Shown here: one piece after another, positions 52,255 to 62,289 of the stretch | How the letters are laid out: each line of letters starts with the position of its first letter | Position numbering within the stretch: the stretch's first letter is position 1 | Assembly (NCBI GenBank): GCA_037447655.1 | Contig: JBBHKE010002169.1 | Coordinates: forward strand, 63,477 to 127,476 | DNA length: 64,000 nucleotides | From: Zygnema cylindricum | Taxonomy: Eukaryota > Streptophyta > Zygnematophyceae > Zygnematales > Zygnemataceae | Direction: 5' to 3' | Position numbers and translations under genes: made by a program | Notes under the pieces: model-generated | Databases searched by the model: none | Told to the model about the DNA's origin: nothing | Seen by the model: only the letters and a program-made list of their open reading frames with translations

Positions 52255-52404
52255 CTCCCCTTATTTTCTAGTCAATCTTTAATTTCAGACCACACTTCTC
52301 CTTGCAAAAAATCAGCTTAGGGGAAAGCACACGTTTGGTCATCATATTTGCTACCATTTCACTATCTGGTCGGTACTCTAAACTGAATATTTTGTTTTCT
52401 ACTT
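52255..52404 (-). pseudogene. 3' tail of a second D interior
   Basis: About 150 bp collinear with the D1 pol end (polypurine tract, C-terminus FCKEKCGL-like region, VADMM segment). It stops at AGTAGAAAACAAAATATTC and is followed by H coding sequence. A truncated recombination remnant. Confidence 0.75.
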
Positions 52405-52605
52405 AACACTCGCATTCCTTTGTCATTCATAAAAGAACCTTCTCCTCCCTTACTTGAAACAGCTTCAGCCATCGTTGCCCAAACTCTTAATATGGTGGAT
52501 TGAACAATCTATGAAGCACATCGCGTGAAAGAATGCTTGTGCATTTTGTCCACCATAATTTCGGACGCTGTTGTTTTCCCCTCCACCTTTAATAGTGCTG
52601 CTGCG
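52405..52605 (+). pseudogene. H, middle part, upstream of D3
   Basis: The plus frame reads TRIPLSFIKEPSPPLLETAS, AIVAQTLNMVD, a TGA, then EAHRVKECLCILSTIISDA and VVFPSTFNSAAA. At 52605 the frame runs straight on at 59058 after one copy of the CTGCG target duplication is removed. This shows D3 inserted into a coding sequence. No known domain in this piece. Confidence 0.65.
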
Positions 52606-53655
52606 TGAAACTCTGAGACCTCCATAAGTCCTCAGAGTGGACAGCTTCCAAGAAGCCTCTAGGATAATCCTGACCCCTTTGTGTTTAAGCAAAAATAACT
52701 GCCACCCTGGCACACAAAAACTCTGACCAACTTCACCCCTGTGAAGACAAGACTCCCCTGAGTCGATAGCAAAAAGAATCTCTGAATTTGCTCCCCTGAG
52801 CAGTAAGTTATGGAGGGTCAAAGTTGACCTTTTGTACAGAAGCTCTCTGGGAGAGGGGGTCCTATCTTCTAATTTTTCTAAGTCCTATCTCTCTCACAGA
52901 CTCTATCTACTGATGTACGGAACCAATCAGAATTGAGTTCCGTACGCAAAAGTACAGCTGCCGGTGTACTTTATGTACGGACATTGTACGACATGGCCAA
53001 AATGTCGACACATGTCAAATCCGGATTCGGTGCCATAATCTCCGGAGTTTCCACAATCCAACGGAATTTTGCCACGCGTCATCCGATGTGGCGATGGCCA
53101 CAAACCGCCGAAATCTTCCTCCGCGATCTCGGCGCTAATCCCGGCCGTCCGATTAAATTCGGCTTTAATCGTGGCCGTAATAAATACATGCGCGGTATTT
53201 GTTTCATTTACGAAACAAATGCGCGGTACTGATTTATGTCCGTACCGTATGTCGTACATTTACATATTACTGGATCTATGTATCCCGTAATTAATTCTAG
53301 TTAAATGGTTTATCGCAAGAATACATATGTAAATAATTATCAAACTATATGCTACGGAACAATACCTCTAGACGAAACGGCTAAGGCTACCGGCTACTTC
53401 GTGTCTGCCGGCCGGCAGGTACATGGTTCAAATCCTGCCGCCGGCATATACATTTTAATCAAATATATAAACCCTATAATAAAATTCCCGTAAACCTCAG
53501 GATAGCCAAGGTAGCCATGGCTCTAGCTTCCTCTCCAATTTCTCAGTGACTGCGACAAGTTTGAGAGTTGGAGAGAGAAGTTAGAGATAGACTGCCTCGA
53601 CTTCTATATTTCTTTTCAGACCTAGAAAATACTAATAAAACCATTAGTTTCTACA
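52606..53655 (-). repeat. D3 3' LTR
   Basis: It starts TGTAGAAACTAATGG at 53655 and ends AGAGTTTCA at 52606. Relative to D1 it has several clustered changes (for example CGCAAGAATACATATG instead of CGCTTGTATACATAAC near 53315). Confidence 0.92.
53376..53440 (+). other. tRNA-like A-box/B-box module in the D3 3' LTR (antisense)
   Basis: ACGGCTAAGGCTACCGG (53377-53393) and a perfect B-box GGTTCAAATCC (53425-53435) within CATGGTTCAAATCCTGCC. GC-rich stems (TGCCGGCCGGCAGG) lie between them. The equivalent copy is at about 58774-58838. It looks tRNA-derived but has no recognisable anticodon arm. Confidence 0.55.
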
Positions 53656-53668
53656 CTCCCCTTATTTT

Positions 53669-55231
53669 CTAGTCAATCTTTAATTTCAGACCACACTTCT
53701 CCCTGCAAAAAATTAGTTTAGGGGAAGGCACAGGTTTGGTCATCATATCCGCTACCATCTCACTATCTGGTCTGTACTCTAAACTGATTATTTTGTTTTC
53801 TACTTTCTCTCTAACAAAGCTGAGTCTGATGTCCATGTGTTTGGCTTTAAAATGGTGTTTAGGATTGGCAGAAATAGCGATTGCTGCCTGATTATCACAA
53901 AATATTTTCTGCACACCACTCTTAAGGTGACCAAGCTCACCGAGCAAAGACTTGACCCACATCAATTCTTTTACAGCAGAGCAAGAGGCCATATACTCAG
54001 CCTCCATGGTGGACTGAGCAATAACCTTTTGCTGTTTGCTACTCCAACAGCAAGCCCCATCACCCACATATAATACATATCCAGAAGTACATCTCCTCAT
54101 CGGAGCATCACCATAACTGGCATCACTCCAAGTAGTGATGTCAGTATTCTCCCCACCCAAATGCAACCATAGATCTCTAGTTCCTACCAAGTATCTAAGG
54201 ACTCTCTTAGCTGCCTCCCAATCCTTCTTAGTGGGAGCATTTAGACTTCTACTCAGCACTCCTACAGCTGCAGCTAAATCCGGCCGGGTACAATTCATAA
54301 AATAGATTAGACTTCCCACTACTTGCCTGTAAGGAATAGTCTGCATGAACTTCTGTTCTTCAGGAGATAATTCCTCGTCTAAGACTATGACTCCTTCTTC
54401 CTCACTCCCCTCACTTCCCTTCTTCAACTCCATTGGAGTTGTACAACTATTAGCTTTATCCATTTGAAATTTTTCAAGCATGTTCCCTATTGCTTCCTTT
54501 TGAGTCAATCTTATAATTTTTCTTTTTCGGTCTCTCTCTACTTGAATTCCCAAAATATATTTTGCTTCCCCCATATCCTTCATTTCAAATCTCCCCTTAA
54601 GATCGGTTTTCAGTTTATTAATTTTTTCCATTGATTTACTTAAGACAAGCAAATCATCAACATAAATTGCAATAAATATAAAACCTTCCTCATCTTTGAA
54701 AACATAGATTGAGTGATCTGAGCTGATCCGAATAAATCCTAGACCGGTAAGAAACTCATCAAGCTTCTTATTCCACTGTCGAGGCGCTTGTTTCAAACCA
54801 TAAAGAGATTTAATCAATCGGCATACCTTACTCTCCTCTCCTTCCTCCACAAACCCTTCGGGTTGTCGCATGAATATCTCCTCTTCCAATTCTCCATGCG
54901 AAAAGGCTGTCTTGATGTCCATCTGGTGCACTTCCATGTCTTCCGCTGCTGCCAGGCTGAGAAGTATGCGGACGGAGGGAAATCTGACGACCGGGGCAAA
55001 GGTTTCCTCGTAGTCAATTCCCTCTTTTTGTGTAAATCCCTTTGCCACTAATCGGGCCTTGTAGAGCTCGATTGTGTTATCTGGGTTCAGTTTTAATTTG
55101 AAAACCCACTTACAACCGATTGGTTTTCGGTTAGGTGGACAATCCACCAGCTCCCAAGTATCGGCTGCCATAATAGAGGCCATCTCCTCATTGATGGCTA
55201 TCTTCCACCAGTTTCTTTCTGGACAAGTCAT
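53669..55231 (-). CDS. D3 reverse transcriptase and RNase H (open 520-codon frame)
   Basis: It covers RT and RNase H: KWVFKLKLNPDNTIELYKAR, QMDIKTAFSHGELEEEIFM (catalytic Asp kept; H-to-S change two residues on), YGLKQAPRQWNKKLDEFL, IAIYVDDLLVL (YVDD intact), SDASYGD, STMEAEYM and FCDNQAAIAI. The C-terminus LIFCREKCGLKLKID is the form usual for copia. It is separated from gag, protease and integrase by stops upstream of 55232, so it is not expressible as part of a working polyprotein. It is nearly identical to D1 up to about 54780 and about 6% different upstream of that. Confidence 0.85.
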   Translation of the reverse strand: MTCPERNWWKIAINEEMASIMAADTWELVDCPPNRKPIGCKWVFKLKLNPDNTIELYKARLVAKGFTQKEGIDYEETFAPVVRFPSVRILLSLAAAEDMEVHQMDIKTAFSHGELEEEIFMRQPEGFVEEGEESKVCRLIKSLYGLKQAPRQWNKKLDEFLTGLGFIRISSDHSIYVFKDEEGFIFIAIYVDDLLVLSKSMEKINKLKTDLKGRFEMKDMGEAKYILGIQVERDRKRKIIRLTQKEAIGNMLEKFQMDKANSCTTPMELKKGSEGSEEEGVIVLDEELSPEEQKFMQTIPYRQVVGSLIYFMNCTRPDLAAAVGVLSRSLNAPTKKDWEAAKRVLRYLVGTRDLWLHLGGENTDITTWSDASYGDAPMRRCTSGYVLYVGDGACCWSSKQQKVIAQSTMEAEYMASCSAVKELMWVKSLLGELGHLKSGVQKIFCDNQAAIAISANPKHHFKAKHMDIRLSFVREKVENKIISLEYRPDSEMVADMMTKPVPSPKLIFCREKCGLKLKID

Positions 55232-58022
55232 CGCCTCTCCATAAGTTTGAGGTTCATCTTGATGAGATAGTTTAGTTACCTTGTTATTAACCTATTTTTC
55301 TTACAATCTTTTGCTACTTCTCCTTCCCCCCTCAAAATCTGAGGCCGGAATAGATTGTTCTCGTGGATTCTTTCGAACAAACTCGGCTTCTCCCTTATCC
55401 CTTGATTCCGAATCAATTTCCACCGGGTCTTCCGCTTCAGGTAGAGTTGTCACTAGAGTTTCCACAGCCGAGTTCTTTTCGGTCTGATTTGTATCTGCAA
55501 GAATGTCATCTTCTCTAAAACCCGGATAGTTAGGGAGCTCAAAGTCATCGGAATATTCTCACTCAAATCTGATTTTTACTGACTTTGTATATTTGAAGGG
55601 ATCCACAGACTTTCCTTCATCCATAACTACTAGATGTTTTACTAAGATTATATCTTCCTTTTTTAGATCATAAACTCTATACCCTTTAACATCCTCATCA
55701 TATCCTTATAAGTATCCCGGTTTTCCTTTAGGATCTAGCTTCTAATTAGACCGATCTGTATCTAGACTGAATACTTGACTGCCGAAAACCTTTAAGTGAG
55801 ATAAGTCTAGTTTCCGGCCTGTCCATCTCTCATAAGGTGTTTGATCTTTTATAGTTGAAGTAAGAACACTATTTTTGAGGTAATTAGCACAGTTTATTGC
55901 TTCTGCCCAAAACCTTCTTCCTATCTTCTTATCCGACAACATACTTCTAGCACTATCACTTAGTGTTCTATTTAACATTTCTGCTACCCCATTCTGTTCC
56001 GGGTTTTCTGGAACTGTCTTTTGGTGTTGGACCCCATCCTCCCTCAGAAAATCCTCAAACTGGTTAGAAGTATACTCTCCACCATTGTCACTACTAACTC
56101 TCTTGATTGGATTTTCATGGAGTTTTTCGCTCCATGCTTTATATTGTCTAAAACAATCCGATCTTCTGACTTGTTTTTCAAAAAATACACCCGGGAATAC
56201 CGAGACCAATCATCAGTTATAGTCATCATAAATCTCTTTTTCCCCGTTGAGGGCACTCTTGCCGGTCCCCAAATATCTGTGTACTAGATCTAGATTTTTT
56301 TCTCCCTTATACGTGGCTGTTTTAGGAAAGGGTAATCTGTGTGCTTTACCTTGAGCACATCCACTACAATCACTTATATCATCATTCTCACTAAACTGAA
56401 TCCCTTCCACTTCTCCCATCTTTTTCATCTCTCTTAACTTATCTAGATTCACATGCCCAAGCCTCTTATGCCACATCATAATATCATGAACACCAACATA
56501 ATAAAATTTCTTCTTTTCATTATTTAAGATCAGCCTAAACATCCCATGGCTACCTTTCTCAGCAATGAAATAGACATCCTCATCAAAACTAGCAGTAAAG
56601 ACTCCTTCCCTAGTGCTAGTGAAAAAATCCTTATCATCTAATAGAGATGTAGAGATAAGGTTTTTGTTCAGCTCCGGAATAAATAATACATCGGAGAATG
56701 TTAATATGGATGTCTTTCATTCTACTAACACTTTTAGATCTACTGATCCTACAAGAGTAGTGGTGACTATCCTCCCATCTCCGTACTCTATCTCTACGTT
56801 GGTAATCTTTCTTATCTTAGTGAACAGGTGTCTATCCTTACACATGTGCATGGAGGCACTTGAATCTACAATCCAGCGTGCTTCACCTTTCAATCCACCG
56901 TAAGCACATTTCTGCCTTCGTGGAATTTCGACCTCATTTTTCGCCTCCAACTCCTCAATCAAAAGGAGCTCATTGTCCTCGTCTTCGGATTCAGCCTCAA
57001 GTACCTGTGTGACAAGGGCCTTTTTCTTTCCTCTCAGGGTACCACCGGTCTGCCCCTCTTTTAACCAAGCTCGGTTAGCTCAGTGCACTCTGCCATATAG
57101 TGCCTCGGTTTCTTACAAAAATGACATAAACCTTTGGGAGCCCTTGGTTTGAACTCTTCAGGTTGTTTTTTCTGCTCCCTACCCCCATAGTTTTCGACTG
57201 GTTTCCGAGAATCCTTGTTCCTCCAATCAGTCGCTGTTGCCAAGGCTTGGCCACTCTTTCCTCTCCTTCGGATCTCAATCGTATGCTCTCGAACGAGAAT
57301 CATCTCTAGCAGTGAGTTCCATATCCACCTTGAGTCTGGCAAGTCCTACACACGGTTGACTATGTTCTCGAACTCATCAGGTAACTTCATCAGTAAACAG
57401 TTAACCTTTTCTTTTTCACTAAAAACTTTTCCCGCACTCTCTAGCTCCATGAAGAGTGTAGCAAGCTCATTGCAAAAATCCAACATATTTCCCCCTTTGT
57501 ATACATACTACTTAACTTTCTGATCAGCCAACTGTTGTTGCTGAATCGTACCACTTTGGTACATCTCTATGAGAGCCATCCAAAGATCGGATGCATTTTC
57601 TACCTGCAAATGAGAACATGCAAGTCTTTGAGTGAGATGGCGTAGGATGAAGTGATTTGCCGCCATATTGTTGAAGTCCCAGGTTTCAGTATCATTCTCC
57701 TCGTTCCTCAGAATAGGTGACATAAATGCTGAACCAGTTGCTATTGGTGTGGTCGCCTCCTTCTCCTTTCCTTTGTACACCACCTCTCCTTCTTTTGTTT
57801 CCTCCGTTGAAGGTGAATCCTCTTTCCTGGTGAATCTGCTTCCTCCAAACCTTGGAGGAATCCCAAGACTTGATGGACGCCCCAATCGTCCGCTCACTTC
57901 CCCCAAAACCTTTTTTCGCATAGAGCTCCTATCATCATACTTTCCCAGTATATGAAGCCAGTTCCATTAAATATTGGTACCCTAGAGGGTGGGCCCATAA
58001 CCTGAAACTCTGAGACCTCCAT
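55232..58022 (-). pseudogene. D3 gag, protease and integrase with stops and frameshifts
   Basis: The frame opens at the LTR ATG (58022) as in D1. A 2-bp deletion near 57899 shifts it after the FWG segment. Further lesions include stops at KVK-stop-YVYKG (near 57510) and in the VQDL codon group (near 57346), a small deletion near 57066 after the zinc knuckle, an insertion near 56957, a deletion near 56160 in integrase, and others. Recognisable domains: gag (57921-57508), CHFCKKPRHYMAEC (57125 region), protease with DSGAS changed to DSSAS (about 56872), HHCC region (56542-56213), and integrase SDNGGEY and PEQNGVAEMLNRT (56209-55742). Clearly non-functional despite the young LTRs. Confidence 0.85.
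57990..58002 (-). other. D3 primer-binding site
   Basis: GGTTATGGGCCCA next to the LTR, identical to that of D1. Confidence 0.85.
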
Positions 58023-59052
58023 AAGTCCTCAGAGTGGACAGCTTCCAAGAAGCCTCTAGGATAATCCTGACCCCTTTGTGTTTAAGCAAAAATAACTGCC
58101 ACCCTGGCACACAAAAACTCTGACCAACTTCACCCCTGTGAAGACAAGACTCCCCTGAGTCGATAGCAAAAAGAATCTCTGAATTTGCTCCCCTGAGCAG
58201 TAAGTTATGGAGGGTCAAAGTTGACCTTTTGTACAGAAGCTCTCTGGGAGAGGGGGTCCTATCTTCTAATTTTTCTAAGTCCTATCTCTCTCACAGACTC
58301 TATCTACTGATGTACGGAACCAATCAGAATTGAGTTCCGTACGCAAAAGTACAGCTGCCGGTGTACTTTATGTACGGACATTGTACGACATGGCCAAAAT
58401 GTCGACACATGTCAAATCCGGATTCGGTGCCATAATCTCCGGAGTTTCCACAATCCAACGGAATTTTGCCACGCGTCATCCGATGTGGCGATGGCCACAA
58501 ACCGCCGAAATCTTCCTCCGCGATCTCGGCGCTAATCCCGGCCGTCCGATTAAATTCGGCTTTAATCGTGGCCGTAATAAATACATGCGCGGTATTTGTT
58601 TCATTTACGAAACAAATGCGCGGTACTGATTTATGTCCGTACCGTATGTCGTACATTTACATATTACTGGATCTATGTATCCCGTAATTAATTCTAGTTA
58701 AATGGTTTATTGCAAGAATACATATGTAAATAATTATCAAACTATATGCTACGGAACAATACCTCTAGACGAAACGGCTAAGGCTACCGGCTACTTCGTG
58801 TCTGCCGGCCGGCAGGTACATGGTTCAAATCCTGCCGCCGGCATATACATTTTAATCAAATATATAAACCCTATAATAAAATTCCCGTAAACCTCAGGAT
58901 AGCCAAGGTAGCCATGGCTCTAGCTTCCTCTCCAATTTCTCAGTGACTGCGACAAGTTTGAGAGTTGGAGAGAGAAGTTAGAGATAGACTGCCTCGACTT
59001 CTATATTTCTTTTCAGACCTAGAAAATACTAATAAAACCATTAGTTTCTACA
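58003..59052 (-). repeat. D3 5' LTR
   Basis: It pairs with 52606-53655. The target duplication CTGCG follows at 59053-59057. Confidence 0.92.
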
Positions 59053-59057
59053 CTGCG

Positions 59058-59825
59058 CTTACCGCCCTACAAGCATTGCAGCTCAACAAAAATCTGGCGG
59101 CTTTTCAGCCTATTTCGGCAGAGGAGCGAAGTACCCTTGATCCCTATATCAGTTTTTTGGATAACGAAAAGGGTTCATTATTGATTAACGGTGTAGCTCC
59201 ATCCCTTCCCCTAATGGATACGGGTGTAAAGCCGGTGATATTGGGCTCCACCTTTGCACTTAAGCTTGGTCTAACCTCGGACAAGCTTTAGCCCACCTCT
59301 ACTCCCTTGTTAACGTCAGCGGGTACAACTGAGCTGATACTTGGAATCACTAAAGAACCTATAGTCTTTCGGTTTCAAAATGGAACAGCCACAGATTGTT
59401 CAGAGGTCTCAGCTCAAGCCTTGGTCACTAAATGTAGTGACTATGAATGCTTAGTGGGACAAGACGTTATATTCCGTGTAGGGGGTGGAGTTCACATGCA
59501 CAACCAAACAGTTTCTTACAGACCCTATTTTTTTCTTGAGCGAAAGATTTGTCTCCCACTTATTTCACCAAGGAAACCATTACCCATCATGGCTCATTCA
59601 GCTACCGCACTTGCGGCTTATGCCGGTATCGACACATTGGATACTAACATCTCCCCACACCTTCTCCAGATTGTCACGATGGCTACTAATGTGATGTTGA
59701 GTTTACAAGGTGCACATTCTATGACGAGTCACGAGCACGCCAAAAATTGTGCTTCATATTATTTGCCACATTGCTCGCATGATTTGGATTCCATGGAGAT
59801 GGTAATTAAGGCAAAGGCTTTCTGA
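59058..59825 (+). pseudogene. H, C-terminal part: retropepsin-like protease domain
   Basis: It continues the H frame with ALTALQALQLNKNLAAF, FLDNEKGSLLINGV, and LPLMDTGVKPVILGSTFA with a DTG active-site motif, then LKLGL. A TAG at 59289 separates a second open piece (59307-59825) with TSAGTTELILGITKEPI, CSDYECLVGQDVIF, and RPYFFLERKICLPLI. The order of DTG, xxILG, a hydrophobic-Gly pair and xLVGQD fits a retropepsin fold as in Gag-Pol polyproteins or retrotransposon-derived genes. It ends at a TGA at 59823. No RT follows in the window. Confidence 0.6.
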
Positions 59826-59892
59826 TTCGCGTCTCCGCGAGCGTCCGATTCTGTTTGCCAGCTCCTCCGCAGGGTAAGGACTTGGGGGGGGG
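59826..59892. other. Short spacer with G9 run
   Basis: 3' flank of H, ending in GGACTTGGGGGGGGG directly before the truncated non-LTR copy. No feature seen. Confidence 0.5.
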
Positions 59893-60061
59893 ATAAATGG
59901 ATCCCTCATTCGGCCACCCACTCACCTTCCACCTTTCCCTTTTCACATTGTCATATCTATTTTTTGTTTTGTATTATCATTCTTTTTGCTATGATACCTT
60001 TTCTGCTCAACAGTCGGTTGGGTTGCATGATTTTTGGTCCAATTAGACACATGCACGACAG
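59893..60061 (-). mobile_element. 5'-truncated copy of non-LTR element I
   Basis: About 168 bp, roughly 91% identical by eye to 61086-61253, the 3' end of the long element I on the same strand. Truncation at the 5' side with a kept 3' end is the mark of target-primed reverse transcription. Confidence 0.65.
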
Positions 60062-61085
60062 TTCTCATGCCGCATTCTGTTGGGACATTAATTTAGTTCA
60101 TTTGTAGGATTATCACAGGCTGCAGCCCCACTAATTTCGTTTAGGGTACGAATTGTGTGTAGACGCAGGAATTATTGTGTACTTTGATTAGAGTGACGGC
60201 GCAAATTCCGCAGGTGGAACGGTGGTACATATTCACGTGAACAAGAGCGACCGTACTTGATTTTTTGTCGCAGATTTTGACTTCACGCGACGACCGACCG
60301 TTATAGAATTGGACCTACGATTTTGGACAGGCGCTGAAATGTGATTGGATGAACTTAAGTCGTGAATCCTTGTAGATTCACGCATTTCCATGTAGATTAG
60401 GAAGGGTTTGAATCCGTGGACCGTGAATTTTGTAACGTATGCATTTGGTCCTAGTCGCCTATTGGCTAAGACCCAAAGTAGGCGCAGATTGTATATAAAA
60501 ATACTCTTATGCTATTGGTTAGTTGGAATTAGTCAGAGGTTAGTACTAAGTCAAGAAAATTAGCTCTGTACTCTCATAATTTCAGAGTACAGGAATTCGT
60601 TTTAGGAGATTTTGAAAGTTTTTGTCTATTTCTTCTTCCTTAGTTTTTTTCTCTACAACTTATCTAAGCTTTCTCTGAGGCGTTTTCTGCCTGTAGCTTG
60701 TTAGCGCTTAGTCTTTATCTTCTCTATCATACTTTCTTGTTAAAGTCATACAATTTAATTCACTTGGCTTACGCCAAGGTCTACAAGGTCTCCCTTCATC
60801 AAACTCTTTTGGTGTGGATTCGGCCACAACCGATTTTCTCAGGTTGTGTCTGAATCCTTGTGAATGTATTCTGTACATTAGGGTTTGACATTCTGCTTTG
60901 CATCTCTGTCACCTTTTTCTGCAGTTTGGTGGCCTGGTGAAGTCTGATTTTCTCGGATTCAGAATATTATTGTTGGTTTGTGGTATCTTTTCTTTGGTGG
61001 TTTATTTATCTAAAATCTTAAACCTAACTCATGTAAGGAATACATCCAGACCGTGGAGCCTAGTGGCTATCCATCAGCTTAGTGA
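60062..61085. other. Intervening region with promoter-like sequence, possible solo LTR
   Basis: No coding frame. It may begin TGTTGGGACATTAATTTAG (60080) and end GTGGCTATCCATCA (61076), which would suit an LTR of about 1 kb, but I see no matching target duplication. A TATATAAAAATAC motif (60493-60505), preceded by CCTATTGGCTAAG (about 60458), resembles a CCAAT/TATA promoter. Pyrimidine-rich sequence follows. Confidence 0.35.
60493..60503 (+). promoter_or_regulatory. TATA-like box
   Basis: TATATAAAAAT in a non-coding stretch, about 35 bp downstream of an ATTGG (inverted CCAAT) motif. No downstream gene was identified. Confidence 0.4.
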
Positions 61086-61183
61086 ATAAATGGATTCCTC
61101 ATTCGGCCGCCCACTCACCTTCCACCTTTCCCTTTTCACATTGTCATATCTATTTTTTGTTTCGTATTATCATTTTTTTTGCT

Positions 61184-62110
61184 TTAATACCTTTTCTGCT
61201 CGGCAGCTGGTTGGGTTGCATGATTTTTAGTCCAATCAAACACATGCACGATAGCAATATACGATACAAGGAGGATAGAAGCCTGCACTCGCTGAAGGGC
61301 CACCGATAAACCTTGACGGTAAAAGAAAGTAAGTACTGAAACAGACGGGCTCCCAAGTCCCCGCCGCTCAAACGAACGTTGACCACAAGCACGGAGGAAC
61401 TCACCCAAACAACCAAATATCTCAACCGCCATCAGAATGAAATCATCCATAGTATCGCGATGGGCATAATCACGCTCCTTCCTCTTAGTTGCGTCGCGTG
61501 CGGCCACACCCACTTGTCGAGCAGCTTGATTGACAAAAGTATTAGCGGTAGGGTTCACCAAAACAACGTCACCAGATGTACAACGCGCACCATCAAGTAA
61601 TACAATGTCAATCCGACGGGAAGAAATATTGTTGGAAACCTCCCGACGGTCAAAATATCCCCCCTCATAAGCGATAGTAGCAATGGTGTCTTGAATCGTG
61701 TCGTGCGCCTAAATCAACTTGCCTCCGTGGGAGCAACACACCAAATGAACGCCGTTAGGCTCAAGAACATGGTCACATGAGCAAACAAGAGAGCCAAGCA
61801 AAGGTGGGCGAGGGAGGCCAAGCCAAATCCTAAGGGCCGTGGTGAATTGAGCCGCGGTAAATTGGAGGGTAAATAAGATAGGGATAGCCAATAGGCAAGC
61901 TTCGGAACGAGGTCCGCTACAGGAAAGATAGCATGCACCAGAAGTATCAGAAGGAAGCGCCTCGGGAAGCTCGGACTTAATAGCGGCGACAACCTTATCA
62001 GAAATAGATTCTGAACACGTGCAACTGATGTCAAAATAAGAGTGGAAAGAACTGGCATATCCGCGACAGCAACAGGAGTAAGAGAACACGATGCATTAAG
62101 AACGACCGCT
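61184..62110 (-). pseudogene. Element I C-terminal zinc-binding and endonuclease-like domain
   Basis: Frames 62089-61709 and 61561-61184. It has a Cys/His cluster LVCSCDHVLEPNGVHLVCCS then HGG (about 61770-61720) and, after a stop near 61710, DTIQDTIATIAYEGG, RRIDIVLLDGARCTSGDVVLVNP (D..D spacing of a restriction-like nuclease), and RKERDYAHRD. Then ILMAVEIFGCLGEFLRACG, FYRQGLSVALQRVQASILL, and an end near 61184. This CCHC-then-nuclease layout follows RT in R2-type and related non-LTR elements, where the nuclease nicks the target. One or more stops make it inactive. Confidence 0.6.
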
Positions 62111-62289
62111 GGAAGGCGAGCACACCGTTTGAAACTTAGGGTACAACGGTGGCAAGAATAGGAGTGTCCTCAGCCAAAAAACGAGAGACAATAGCGGAGG
62201 CAACTAGGCAACAAATTCCCAAATAGGCAGCGGGAGCAACACGGGCCATTGACAGTAAACCCAAACCACCTGCAAAGACTAGAAGAGAG

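Larger units (their letters stand above)
39298..52404 (-). mobile_element. D2 chain: decayed D element plus partial second interior, carrying D1 inside its 3' LTR
   Basis: Minus strand, from right: the pol 3' tail of another D copy (52404-52255), LTR (52254-51189), decayed interior (51188-46841), LTR (46840-45962 continued at 39508-39298). The LTR in the middle serves both interiors, as in A2. D1 (39509-45961) is embedded in the left LTR. The chain is inserted in H. Confidence 0.78.
52606..59052 (-). mobile_element. D3: full-length D element with near-identical LTRs but broken gag-pol
   Basis: 6447 bp, flanked by a perfect 5-bp target duplication CTGCG (52601-52605 and 59053-59057). LTRs 52606-53655 and 58003-59052 are both 1050 bp, and I noticed a single difference (C at 53315, T at 58712). 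The primer site GGTTATGGGCCCA is at 58002-57990. The 3' half of pol is open, and the 5' half has many lesions. Confidence 0.92.
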
